Shown here one piece after another: positions 36,001 through 46,880 of a DNA stretch of 64,000 bases. The stretch is from Jacaranda mimosifolia (taxonomy: Eukaryota > Streptophyta > Magnoliopsida > Lamiales > Bignoniaceae): assembly GCA_018894105.1 (NCBI GenBank), contig CM032126.1, positions 8,149,001 through 8,213,000 of the forward strand. The letters run 5' to 3'. The first letter of the stretch is position 1; each line of letters starts with the position of its first letter. The notes beneath the pieces are model-generated. The model had not been told where the DNA came from and did no database searches. It saw only the letters and a program-made list of their open reading frames with translations. The translations under genes and the position numbers were made by a program.

Positions 36001-37009
36001 GTCTTTTAAAGAAGTGGAGAAGTATAAGGAAATTATACAAGGTAAGTTTATGCTATTTTTTCCAATTCTTTAATTTTTCTATTCAGTTAGTTATTTATTA
36101 TGATACCAATATAAAGATAAGGTTGTTAATTATCTTGCACTTTGTTTAAATTTCATAGTTTCACAATTCAGATTCTTCAAGTTGCAAACCACAGGTTATT
36201 GAAGAATTATTCTACTTTAAAATGATGATTTTTTTTTGTTGGTAAGTGGTTGGTTGTGTAAGTTTTAGTATTCAAATATTTTTATATATGTTTCTTGTTA
36301 ATAGACTGGTTATTTCTTGCATTCAAGTTAATCAGATTCAAAGCAAAGGTGCAAAAACCCAGAAATTGGCCAATCAAAAAGGAGCTTGAGTTACAATTGC
36401 CAACTTAGCAAACTAGCCTGAGCATGTGGCTATTTAAGTTTTGAAAAAAAAATTATGCCTTGTTTCCTTTTGGTTTGGAACTTGACTTAGATGAGTTTTG
36501 TTGTTAATTTTTTCAGTTTTAAAGGATTGTTATATCTAAGTGTCTTGGTGTAGTGGTGTGCTTCCATAGTATTCTATGATCAAATGCTACTAAACAATTG
36601 CTCACTTATTTTGATTTTGGTGCTACCTTTGCAATAACATTAGTCCACTACTTTATTGAGCTTTAAAAAAATTCTGCTTCCTTACTGTAATGTGCAATTT
36701 ATGTTGGTTGCTTTGTGAATTTTATTTCATGCCTCAATTCTCTTAGTTTTCTGCATAATAATTTGTTGATAGTTTTTTTAAACTACTTATGAGTGAAATT
36801 TTTTAATTTATGATTATTTTTATTAGCTTAACACTAAATGATTAACCCACCAATCCGCCCGCTAATCCACCTACATTTGAACAACCCGAATCGTGCGGTC
36901 TGGAATGATAATAATGCTAGAACAATTGATATTTTTAATTACCCGCTCATATCAAGTTCGGTTGATTTTCTTACATAAACACACCCAAATCCGCCCGTGC
37001 TCACCCCTA
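33097..37009 (+). mobile_element. hAT2 DNA transposon, nested in Tat gag
   Basis: Perfect 12-bp TIRs TAGGGGTGAGCA (33097-33108) and TGCTCACCCCTA (36998-37009). The 8-bp target duplications TGTGGAGC (33089-33096) and CGTGGAGC (37010-37017) differ at one base. Subterminal DNA is rich in CCGCCC/CCCGCC motifs at both ends, inverted with respect to each other. It encodes one broken BED-finger transposase. It differs from hAT1 in ends and sequence, so it is a separate family. Confidence 0.94.
33805..35983 (+). pseudogene. hAT2 transposase (BED finger), broken
   Basis: The first 302 codons are open. There is a basic N-terminus with RKRKRATKN (likely nuclear localisation), then a BED finger (WVWDHFKRFEENGNLRAACNYC with HLNVQC, about residues 69-113), a helical segment (ELPFKIVDGEGFKRF), and the nuclease core LTIETWTS and ITVDNASSND ending in a TGA at 34711-34713. 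Further blocks lie in other frames: IEDDWNVATYFVKFLKLFYD (34959-35351), LDPSYKLKVVRFYF, WKDNASKFPVLSKLAKDIL, and SSESAFSTSGR with MVEALVCCQNWLRE near the end. Stops at 35349-35351 and 35715-35717 and frameshifts near 34713-34950 and 35835 inactivate it. As in hAT1, TxETW replaces the more common TxDTW. Confidence 0.88.
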
Positions 37010-37017
37010 CGTGGAGC

Positions 37018-37784
37018 TGCATCATGTGTTTGAATTGGAGTAAGTGCTCGTTCGAGTCGAATGAGCCATTATACCTAGGCAGACCGATCGACAGCTACGC
37101 GTTCCTCGGTTATCTACTGGACAAAAAGCAATTCTCGCTCGTGATAAATTCAGGGTACATTACCATAGTGGGGGTTACTTTTGATGTTTCTTCTGGAAAT
37201 CTCCTCAAGACGTTTGTTTAGTTGTTGCACTTGGTGGGACACTTCTTCCCATTTTTCTCAATTAGCTTGGGACAGATTTTTGTTCATTGGAGGTCTTTAT
37301 CGGTCGACCCTATCACATTGCTAGGCTTGAACGGGTCGGGTGAGGTGATATTCCGAATCAGCTACTTCTTCCCGAGGGTTTGGTTAGGTTTCTTCCCGTA
37401 GGAAACGTCCTGGGCTATCATCTCATCGAATAGCGGGACGTTGGTCTGCCCTTATCTTCCTTTGGGGGCCTTTCCTCGTGTTGAAAGGGTTAGGGAGTGG
37501 TACTGGCGGTTGGTTCGGGCTGGTTGTTGTGCTTGTTGAAATCAGCTGCTAGTTGAGCTGAAACGTAGGTTGATATTTGCTCGCTGATTAATTGCATGAG
37601 TTAAGGCATAGTTAAGGTTACTACTTGTTTTAGCTGGAAGCTGGGTCCAGCCACGTCTTGTTCTTGTTGGGGTCGAGGATGAGTGGTTGGGGACCTTCTA
37701 TTTTCCTCTATCTCATAAACGGCTTGCCTTGTGTTAACTATTTTTTCTCAGTTACGAACTCAAGTTCCCATAGACGACACCAAA
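37018..37784 (-). pseudogene. Tat gag 5' part and leader
   Basis: Directly after the hAT2 target duplication the minus strand reads YNGSFDSNEHLLQFKHMMQL (about 37012-37072), the beginning of the Tat gag domain (Y.G..D..EHL..F...M.L). Upstream, towards the 5' LTR, the frame is interrupted and shows only Pro/Arg-rich leader-like DNA. This part and the block at 32045-33088 were one gene before hAT2 inserted. Confidence 0.65.
37765..37784 (-). other. Primer-binding-site-like sequence of the Tat element
   Basis: The minus strand immediately inside the 5' LTR reads TTTGGTGTCGTCTATGGGAA. It is in the position of a PBS and resembles the TGGCGCCGTCTGTGGG-type PBS of many plant Tat elements. I do not assign the tRNA. 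Confidence 0.5.
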
Positions 37785-38654
37785 TGATGATGGTATGAAC
37801 TGTTTGGTAATATTCTGGGCTTTAGTCTAATGTGATCGACCAGAGGGGAGGTTGAAAGGGAATATAAGGATGTGATTGTGTCGAGTCTTGCAACCAATAG
37901 CAAATGTCAGGCTAGCTGATGTGCCCTCGGCTATGGCACTCTAACACTCAAGTCAGTACTTAATCGACTAGATAGTAGAGCAACAAAGTGAGGGCTTTAA
38001 GTGATAATGAGCATACCTTACTAAAGGGTGGCAATGAGGTATTTATAGCCTCTCTGGAGAGGTTGATATGTCAAGGATGCCATTGCTTATACAAGGTGGG
38101 CCTTTGTCTTCACCTGAGGACCCTTATGTCTTCTTCTTTTTATGTACTTCGCCAGGTGGCACTTCTTTTAGCTCCACAGGACACGATGGTACGATGGAGG
38201 TGCGCACTACTCTGGTTCTGTAAGAGGGTGGTACTAGAGGTGGTACGCACCATTAATGCAAAGGGGCGCCACCTGATAGAGCTTTTAATGCGACAGAGAG
38301 GTGGTTGCGGAAATGTTCCCAACTGCTTTGATCAACCTCATAGGGTTGAGATGCATACAAGCTTGTGAATCATTTGCGCACGCATTGATCGAGGTGGCTG
38401 AATTCTATTGGATTCAAATGTCTCCCTTGTTAAAGGCTGAGTAATCATTCTCGATTTGATCGACTACACTCTAGTCGATCGGGTAAGGTGTCGATACTCG
38501 TGCTGGCTGAATGACCCAAAGAAGGCTTGGACCTAATTGATTATCTGGTTGATAATTAATGGGCTGGGCCTGACAACCAATTGGGTTGTCCTATACTATA
38601 TCTCTTGCCTGGTCGAGTGTTATTGGGTTGGGCCTATTGGGCTATCCCATATCA
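37785..38654 (-). repeat. Tat element LTR (5' LTR in element orientation)
   Basis: An 870-bp LTR, TGATGATGG...CCCATATCA, partner of 18342-19210. Open frames within it (37988-38368, 38140-38322) correspond to non-coding LTR DNA and recur in the other copy with changes. Confidence 0.92.
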
Positions 38655-39321
38655 TTATTATAAAAAGGAAGGTATTTTTGTGTCTAATATGGAATCTATT
38701 TTTTATGTTATTACTTAATTATCCTTTAGTATATCTCTAAACTTTAAAAAGACAATGAGATACAAAGGGTAAAATTGAAAAATTGTGTTAGGTAGTTGTG
38801 ATATCAAATTTTGGTATTACAAATTTAGCCTTACAACTACATTTGAAAACACTACTCAATAGATTCTTAACTATAAAATACAAAAAACTACTAAAAAAAT
38901 TATTACAAAATATTTTTCCATACATTTACAACCATAATTATAATACTTATGAAAAAAAGTATTTATGATAATTCTTTAGGGTAATATTTTACATATTTAC
39001 AACTAAATGTTTTTTATGCCCATCATTTGATTAATTTTGAAAAATGATTATTAGAAAAAAATAATTATTGGGAATTTACTTGCATGTAGATTTAGTAATC
39101 AATTTTTTTATTTTTATTTAATTGATATTATTTTAAAGAGTAATATTTGAGTAATACAACTTACAAATTCTTTTATTGAATTTTTTGATTGCCATTATTC
39201 TTTCTTTTCGAATCAATTTGCAATTTTATGATTTAAAAATTGAGTACAATTTAACATCTTTTTTAAAATGTGTTTTATATAAAAAACTATGTGCGCGGGA
39301 ACCGTGTGCGTGAACTGCTAG
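38655..39321 (+). mobile_element. AT-rich DNA ending in a Helitron-like 3' terminus
   Basis: No gene. At its end a wobble-paired stem (GTGCGCGG-GAA-CCGTGTGC, about 39289-39307) is followed after 10 bases by CTAG (39318-39321) and a T, the layout of a plant Helitron 3' end. The 5' end is not identified; it may lie left of the Tat insertion. The AT-rich body resembles non-autonomous Helitron DNA only by composition. Confidence 0.35.
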
Positions 39322-39401
39322 TGTATATATGTGAGAAATGTTAAAAATTTGCTTGATAAGAAGAATCCATTTTTTGAGAGAATCCAAAAAATTTTCTCTA
39401 A

Positions 39402-40312
39402 GGGCTCGTTTGCTTGCCAAGATTGTATAAGATAGATGTATAATCAACTGTAATTAGCGTTTGGTTGTTAAAATTAAAGCTCATGAATAATAAAAAGCTT
39501 AGTATTTTATCCTAAAGTGTTGGGATTATGTATCCCACACACTTGATGTGATTAATAATCCTAAGACTAGAGATATTGATATTAATATATCAAATGACGA
39601 AATTATCCCTGTATATAATTTAAATATAGAATTAATTAACAAATAGTCAAATATGTATATATCACTCAAACTTGTTTATATAACCAAGTTTTTCAAAAAA
39701 ATAATAAATTATTTGCATAATTAAATTTATTTTTATAATATTTTTTTATACAATATTTATCTAAAACATATAAATTTTTTATATGAAAAATATTTCTTCT
39801 ATCATAATAAGATTCCATAACTAAACTTTTGTTTGTAAATTGAAAAATGAATAATGTTATTCAATTATAAATTTATTTTGTAAAATTACAAACTAATATC
39901 CATAAACATATCAAAGATAAAATAGTTTAATTTACGAAAGAAGTGTACAAGTTTATAAATTACAAAATTTATTACTTTTTCAAAATAAAAATCAACTCTT
40001 TTTTAGGTAATAATAAATTATGAACTACTTGAGAAAAAAGTTTAAAAATTGAGAATTACTCACTACAATGATAAATATATAAAAACATTTTTATGAGATA
40101 ATTCGATTATTAAAATAAGATTGGGGATGCAATTGATATTTCACACTTGTCATAAGTTATAATTCTAAGCATTCAAACAACTGATTATATTAAGATTAGG
40201 ATATTCAAATTAGTAATCTAAGCAAACAGATAAAGTATTGATATATTTTATAAATAATAAATCATACGTTTATCAATCACATTCGATCCTATCATGACAA
40301 GCAAACGAGCCC
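39402..40312. mobile_element. Tourist-type MITE (PIF/Harbinger superfamily)
   Basis: The termini are perfect inverted 15-mers GGGCTCGTTTGCTTG (39402-39416) and CAAGCAAACGAGCCC (40298-40312), flanked by TAA on both sides (39399-39401 and 40313-40315). The 3-bp TAA duplication and GG/C-start TIRs are typical of PIF/Harbinger MITEs. The 911-bp interior is non-coding and AT-rich. It could be moved by a Harbinger transposase, although the two transposase families in this window have no shared ends visible here. Confidence 0.9.
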
Positions 40313-40315
40313 TAA

Positions 40316-41303
40316 AAGGATAATCCTTACTTATCAAAGATGGAATAAGGAGGAGAGCAATTACTTTAACAGAGAGAAAAAATAGAAAAGATTTTTTCTT
40401 AAGTGTAAGTTGTGAGATATATCTCACAAGTCCACATCCAATCACACCTCATGAAAAAAAAAATTTACTTCAAAGGCTTGCTTGCGGAAAGATTTCCCAC
40501 AAGCAAGCACAACCTTAATGTTTTATTTTTGCTAAAACATAACCAAATACTCGCAGTATTATTAAGTGAAAGATTGGGCGTGTTCACATATTAGTATCTG
40601 GGCATTTACTTCCACTATTTTGTCGAATATCTTGACGCGTTCACATATTAATAAACTAACAATTTTGAGCTAAAAAGTTACAAGTGCAAATCTTAAATTC
40701 GTTTAATTAAACACCAGATACAAATAAATGATCATTGTTCAGCTTAAAGAATTAGGTTTAGACCATGTGATATTTACAGCTCATACATAGTGATAGTACT
40801 TTACCCGCTTTTTCTATTAGAAGCCAGTCGTCCCCCGTGTTTTAATTTTCAAAACCGCGTGCTTGTCAGCATTAATTGGTCGACGTCGTGGTGGTGGTAA
40901 CTATCTTATTCAAATGGGACACAAAATAAAAAAATTTAAAAAGAAAAAGAAAAAGAAAAGGAAAAGGAAACCTCTACCAGTTTGAACCACAATTTGTTCG
41001 CCTAGTGGTTTGGTTTGAAATAAGGCTCTCAAATTTGCGCATTTCGAGCCACCACGATGGATCAATTGGGACCACATTTATTTAGATTTATGAATTTTTC
41101 TATTTTATCGTAGATATTTATGATGTTTAAATTTTTGGTCGCCTAACGTATTTTTCTCATCGACACTTGGAGAGAGAGATTTTCTTCATAAACTTGATGT
41201 GATCACTAAATGGACCAAAAGGGATAACTACTATTGAATTTAAGCCAATTGAATCAGAAATTGTTATTCATGGTGTTATCAGTATTTTTATAGGAATGCG
41301 AGT
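40316..41303. other. Intergenic DNA
   Basis: No supported gene. Contains an A/G-rich run near 40930-40970; the plus frame 40412-40594 has no domain. Confidence 0.45.
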
Positions 41304-42390
41304 GATTGTAATTCTTAGTACTAATCTAAAGTACAAGAAAAGCACTATAGTTCTCCAAAAGAGACACCTCTTCAATTTAATATAGATTACGTAGTTACTC
41401 ACATGAGAAAATTCGAATATTCTTTTATTAGTCGCCTTGATTCATTTGACGATCTTGATTTTTGGACGAGACACAATTATATTATTAGATGTAATTTTTA
41501 AAAAATTCAATTGATTCACAAACTTTATGTACTTAAATAATATTGAAGTTAAAGAAAACATTAAATTTTCCACGTAGAATGTGAAAACATCAAATAATTC
41601 TTCTTATTTATTTCTATTTTTTTTTAAATTACAAGACAATATTGATGAAGTGATCTTCTTGAGGATTATCTACAAATGGAAAATATTTAATACTTATCAT
41701 TTAGATAATAAGTTCTATCTTCTTTTTTTTTTTCTAGATAAATATTACATTTATTGTGATTTCAAAATTTACATTATCTTTTAGGAAGTTAGGTGTTGTT
41801 TAATATTATCTTTTGCGAATTAGTTTTTTTTTTTAAAGATAACCATGAATTTATCACATTTATATCGGTAAGACAATTAGGATTTTTGAGAGTTTTATAA
41901 ATGGGTTCACATATGTAGCTTGTGACATACTGCTTGAGTATCAATAGAAGTTTTTTGGTTTTTTCTTTTACGAGGAAAACTCTTTTATTTAACTTTGTTA
42001 TTTTAATCTCATCGTGAACGTACTTGTTTTCATTCAAGTTATTTGCACAATAGCTTATTTTCTCCCATATTTTATCCACTGAATCAATACTCGTGGTTGT
42101 TCTCAGTACTAATCTAAACTAGAGAAAAAAAATACTCCAGTTCTTCAAAAAAGACCCCCTCTTCAATTTAATATTGATATGATTAATTTGTAATCACCCA
42201 CATGAGAAGGATTGAGTCCTCTTTTGTTAATCGCAAGATGATCTTTACTTTTGGACAAGACAATAACATCATTAGGTTTTATTTTTTAGAAATCCGATTA
42301 ATTCATTAATTCCTAAAAAGAAAAGAGAACATGAAATTTCTTGTGTAGAATGTGAAGAACATCAAATAATTCTTCTTATTTTCCTTTCTA
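41304..42390 (+). repeat. Diverged direct repeats of about 300 bp, about 785 bp apart
   Basis: Blocks of 41320-41615 recur in the same order at 42100-42385: CTTAGTACTAATCTAAA versus CTCAGTACTAATCTAAA, CCTCTTCAATTTAATAT, CACATGAGAA, TTTTTGGACGAGACA versus TTTTGGACAAGACAA, and GTAGAATGTGAA(A/G)... CATCAAATAATTCTTCTTAT. They could be LTR remnants or a segmental duplication. The DNA between them is AT-rich and non-coding. Confidence 0.78.
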
Positions 42391-43468
42391 TGTATTTTTT
42401 TTTTATTTAAAATTTTAATGAGAGAATAAAAGCGAAGAACAATGATTGGTTGGACAAATTTTAGCAAAAGTATTCAATGTGGCCTTACGATGGTTGCCCC
42501 CTATATATGAACATTCAGTCATGCATCCGACATTGCGATCATGGTATTGCAAATAAGTAACAAATTGAGGTACCAACTCCACCAATACCCTAAACCTACG
42601 ATTAGAGAAAAGGCCTAACCATCACATGAATCGTTCATCTCCTTAATCGTTTAAGTCTGTTTTTAATATCTTCTTTAACCGCACGTATTATGCGTAAGTT
42701 ATATATATACGTGCACAGACATTATACGACATAAATATGTGATATAATATTTTTATTTTTAATTAGGATGCAACATATATATATATATATATATATTAAA
42801 TTTGAGTATAAAGAAATATTTAATACACATATCATATATTCATGAGATGAAATAGAAGATGGAATATAAATTGAAATAGATGACCTAAACCGACAAAAAA
42901 AAGGTTTATATGATGACTATGTTGATTTATAAATGTTGGTATTATAAATAAAAAATTACTTCAATCAATAAATGTAAAAATAGAAAAAGTAAATTTAGAT
43001 GGAGTTAAGGTATTATGCATCAACTCAATTTATTTTCTACTTTAAAAATAAGCATAATTCTAAAATACAAAAAATTATTATATGGTGCAGAATCGAACAA
43101 TTCTAAGTCCCAGAGACAGAAGAACAGTTGACCCACTTGCGTCAATTGAACAGACAATAATAGTCGCAAATGGCATGTGAACCGAAAACGACAACGTATG
43201 GATCAACAAATTCGATATCATCACAATCAAATATATGTAATTAATTACATAAAACCCCAAATGAGATTTGAAGAAATTAAAAAATAAAATAAAATGAAAT
43301 GGTCCAAAAACATAGAAGAAGCTAATTTCTATCTAAAATTAATGAGATCATTAATCTGTTAGGTCTGAACTGATTAGAGTGATAACAAAGCCAAAATGCC
43401 TTCTAATGAAAGCTGTACCAGTAATTAATGGCAGAAAATAATTGTACTGGTAGCAGTAATTAAGAAGA
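42391..43468. other. Intergenic DNA downstream of the JAZ gene
   Basis: No gene. A TA run lies at about 42776-42794. The part next to the JAZ stop codon (about 43250-43468) would hold its 3' untranslated region. Confidence 0.5.
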
Positions 43469-44516
43469 CTAATGACGCTGGATTTGGACTGGAAGCTGAG
43501 GAGCCAATCCCAGCCATGGCTCGGTTTTAGCCGGCTTAGGCGGCGGCGTTGGTTTGCTTGTTTGGTATGGCGCGTTTGCTGTGATCCTGTCTTTTCTCTT
43601 CTCCAAGAACCGGGCGAGTGAATTTTTCCTCGCGATTGGTAAATCTGCAAGCCAAAATAATTAAAATTAGAAAAAAAATTACTGTAAATCTTACAATCTC
43701 AGCATTTTCTAGTGTAATATACGACGGAGATTAGGTAAAACAGCTTACCAGAACCAAGAGGCGGCTGAGGGGTTTGGCGAGCACGGTCCTGAATTCCAAA
43801 TGTGGGGACAATATGTGGACTGCTAGTGGCGGATTCCGCCGGGCTCTGGGCCGCAAGTGGCGGAGCAAAGGCGGCGCCGTGAGGGTTCTGGGCCGCGCTG
43901 GACTTGGTGGCTAGCACCATGATTTCCTTGGCCTTGTCCGCCGGCACGTCGTTGAAAACCATGACTTGACCCGCATAAAATATGGTCATCTGCCCAGTTT
44001 CCGTCTCGGATTTCTCACCACTGCCACGGAAAAATATTCATCACCAATTAGCCCCCCAAAACAAAACTAAGAAAGCAAAAATTCTCTTCTTCACGTATAG
44101 GGGTAGGATAACCATCTACCTGAGGTCGGGTTTGTTCAGGATTTCTTCTCCGCCGCCAACAAGCTGGGGGAGCATATTTAGTTGCATGTTGAAATTTCCG
44201 GCGGCACCCGATTTCTCAATCATGGGCAACAAATTCATAGTCCCTGTTTGACCAATTTAAAAAGAAAGGAAAAAAAATTCCAGCGAAATCAGAAACCAAA
44301 TCTAGGAACTCAGCGATCAAGGCATCGAAAAAGGAAACATAATTTTTCCCAAACAAACATACCTTTGGGTTCAGGCAAACTGGGAGTCAAGCCAAGGCTG
44401 AGGTCTCCAAAGCTGCCCTTCGCCTTCAAATACTGACTCAAAAGACTGCAAGTCTGCGAGAAGTTAGACCTTCCGCCAGAAAACCTACCGGAATTCACTT
44501 TCTCCGAGAAAGTCAT
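43469..44516 (-). CDS. JAZ/TIFY jasmonate-signalling repressor
   Basis: Four exons join without any lesion: 44516-44363, 44243-44120, 44020-43749 and 43644-43469 (TAG), with GT-AG introns, for 241 residues. The N-terminus [20 protein letters not shown] matches the JAZ1/2/5/6-type start that contacts MYC factors. Exon 3 has the TIFY motif in [20 protein letters not shown] (residues about 103-122), which binds the NINJA-TOPLESS co-repressor and other JAZ proteins, then an Ala/Pro-rich linker. Exon 4 has the Jas motif [20 protein letters not shown] followed by APYQ. This is the degron seen by COI1 with jasmonoyl-isoleucine, and it also binds MYC2. An LGLAPQ tail follows. The protein should be nuclear. 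The Jas motif and PY are in one exon. Start: the ATG at 44516 is the first in frame before the conserved N-terminus. Closest to JAZ1-like; the member number is not assigned. Confidence 0.95.
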
Positions 44517-44660
44517 CTCTCAACTCCGGCGAGAACAATCAAAGTTAAATGGATAAAGGACTCTGTAGATGCAAGGGATTGTTTTCGTTGATAAGTCTTA
44601 ATATTCGTTGAAATGAGATGGGGCAATGAATGGTAGGGATTATATATTATCTCAAAGGGT
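44517..44660 (-). promoter_or_regulatory. JAZ 5' leader and core promoter
   Basis: On the minus strand an A/T-only stretch with ATAATATATA (about 44640-44650) lies roughly 125-135 bases before the ATG, a fitting TATA-box distance for a leader of about 100 bases. CACATG (a MYC-binding variant) occurs near 44875 and 45013, further upstream. No perfect G-box is within the first 500 bases. Assignment is from position only. Confidence 0.45.
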
Positions 44661-46240
44661 TATCATTTTCTACAGCTTATCGACAAAGATTAAAAAACGC
44701 ACGAGGAATTTGTGGTGTATTTAGAAATGGAAGGCGGTGGGCCCTGACCCGACCGACACGCTGCTCCTTGCAACTTTCAAAGGACCTTATTATAATAATT
44801 ATTAAATTATTACGTCGTGGGTTTGTTTTAGTGGACGATTATTATTTATACAATATTTATTATCAATAAAAAACACATGTTTATTTGCATCCAACTAGGG
44901 GCCGGTCCTTCGAAGGTAGATTTACGCCGTTTGTCCCTACCACTTTCCGTTGCCGCCCTTTACTTTACCTTTCGCTAATATTCTTTCGGGTGTTTTTATT
45001 GGCGTTGTACACATGCAGCATACAACTTGTAGTCTTGTACTACCATTTTTTTTTTGGACGCTGTAGTCTTGTACTACTTGCTTTGATGGAATGGTGTTTA
45101 AATTTCATTAAACAATTATGTGTTTTACTACTACTTTTTTTTTTCCCTTCAAATTATTGCTCCATTTGCTATATTATTAACTTAATTCTTAAACTACTTT
45201 GTTTTCGTATTATGATATTTTTGAATTTTGAAAATTGTTGTGTTATTTTGACAATGCTCAATTAGATTATCCTAAGAAAAATCAATAATTTATTTGTTTC
45301 AAGAATATTGAAGTTGAGTCCAACAATGTCCATTTTTTATAATGTTTGGAAGAAGAAAATATTGATATATACTAGATACAAAGCACCAGCCCTCCTTTTG
45401 ATGTTTGATGTGTTTTCAAGCATTCTTCCTAAAGTATCCCAATTATTATCTTTTAATTCTCGTAACTATTAAAGTAGTTCTCTTTTCTTTTATCTCTCTC
45501 TAATTGTTTACTTTTTCTTTTCTTATCATTTTTATTTTATCTTAATTTTTCTTATTTTGCCTATCCAAAAATTTTAAATAAACATATTGAAAATATAAAA
45601 AACTATAACAATATATAAAAAGATAAATAAATATTTTATTTATTTTAGATTACATAAATTTTAGGACACATATCGAGTGTGCATATTATTAAGTAAAAAA
45701 TTAAGGACCTTTCATCATATGCAGTTGTGGTTGCTAATAGCTTTAAAAGACATTCTTAATTCTTATATATAATTGTGTAGATATATATATACATATATAA
45801 TTAAAGCATATAATACGTATGTCATTAAATTTGATTAGCTGATGTATTTTGATGATTTCAAAAAAATTAAATCACAACTAACCATAAGCAATCAATAAAT
45901 ATGATTCTGAATAACTAAAACATAAATTTTTGAATCCAGAATTTAGTCAAAGTTGCGTAAGAAAAATCATTTGTGTAAAATCATACCAATTTTGATTAAA
46001 AATTTTCTTTATTAATGTATGTGCGGATGAGTTTAAAAAATTTAATAAAATTTCATTAAATTTATTTTTTTGTTTTAATTATGTTAATCCAATAGTATAA
46101 ATTTCAGTGATTAGAAAGCAGCAAATAGTTTAGGCGAGAGTGAAACTCTATGTCTTTAAGACAAATTAGCCCCACATTGGTGTTAACGACAACTGGCTAT
46201 CGTCTCTCAAGATACAATGACTAATTCAAACGGTAGCAGC
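44661..46240. other. Upstream intergenic region of JAZ
   Basis: No supported gene. The plus frame 44885-45265 becomes Leu/Phe-rich low complexity and has no domain. The last kilobase is AT-rich. Confidence 0.45.
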
Positions 46241-46880
46241 ACTACGAACCATTTGATCTTTCAAACTTTAAGCATACTGAACTCTCTGGACTATGCAGAA
46301 AATGATGTATGAAGATATAATTGTATGAATGTGCAGATTCGGGAGTAATATATTTATAGTGCCAAAGAAGCAACCGAAAGGTGGTCAAAATGGCTGCCCA
46401 TTTTTCCAATGCAGTGGCAATTTTCAATGCAGAAAGTTTGGAAGTTGCTGTCTATATACATCTGCTAGTGGCTAGAGGTTAGGAGATATGCGTGTTTAGC
46501 TTTTCCACATGTTGAATTTTGCATTTCCAGAAAATTACTTGTTTCTTAGGTTCCCATATGCTAAAAAATAAAATCTGACAAAAGTTTGAAAGTTTCTGTT
46601 GGGCCAAAATTAAATCAGATAGAATTTGGTCCAAAAAATTAATATTGGACCAAAGACCTACTTTAATCTAAGCCTAAGTCCAAGCCCACGACGCTGCCAT
46701 GCCAAGCCAAGCTCAGGCTCAATCGAGCTGGCAGCAGCGGCGCTTGCGTGTGGGTTGGATTCAATCCACTATTATGTAGGTACTCTCCCCTCCAAACACA
46801 AGTGCTACCCTCGAGGGACCCCAACCCTTACCTCCACACTTGAATTATTTATTTTAGTCCATCTTTTATTTATCTTCTAA
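46241..46880. mobile_element. Possible LTR-derived DNA
   Basis: On the minus strand a CACTATAAATATATTAC box (about 46348-46364) is followed by a leader-like stretch and, near 46150, a GTCTTAAAGACATAGAG motif, an arrangement like copia LTR U3-R. On the plus strand TGTTGGGCC at about 46599 begins a different LTR-like segment with CCAAGCCCACGACGC. Neither has a partner, PBS or clear target duplication in the window. Confidence 0.25.

Larger units (their letters stand above)
18342..38654 (-). mobile_element. Tat-lineage Ty3/gypsy retrotransposon carrying two nested hAT elements
   Basis: LTRs at 18342-19210 and 37785-38654 bound a 20.3 kb unit flanked by CTATT (18337-18341) and TTATT (38655-38659), a 5-bp target duplication with one mismatch. 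gag-pol lies on the minus strand in the order gag, protease, reverse transcriptase, RNase H, a second archaeal-type RNase H, integrase. The dual RNase H and an antisense ORF beyond integrase are hallmarks of the plant Tat lineage (Ogre/Retand group). Two hAT insertions (21525-26711 and 33097-37009) make up about 9.1 kb; without them and their duplicated targets the element is about 11.2 kb. Stops and frameshifts in every coding part show it is inactive. Confidence 0.9.

Noticed and set aside
37988..38368. A 126-residue plus-strand frame
   Set aside because: It lies within the Tat LTR; the equivalent region of the other LTR does not keep the frame.
44885..45265. A 126-residue frame upstream of JAZ
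   Set aside because: The second half is Leu/Phe low complexity from T-rich DNA; no domain or splice context.
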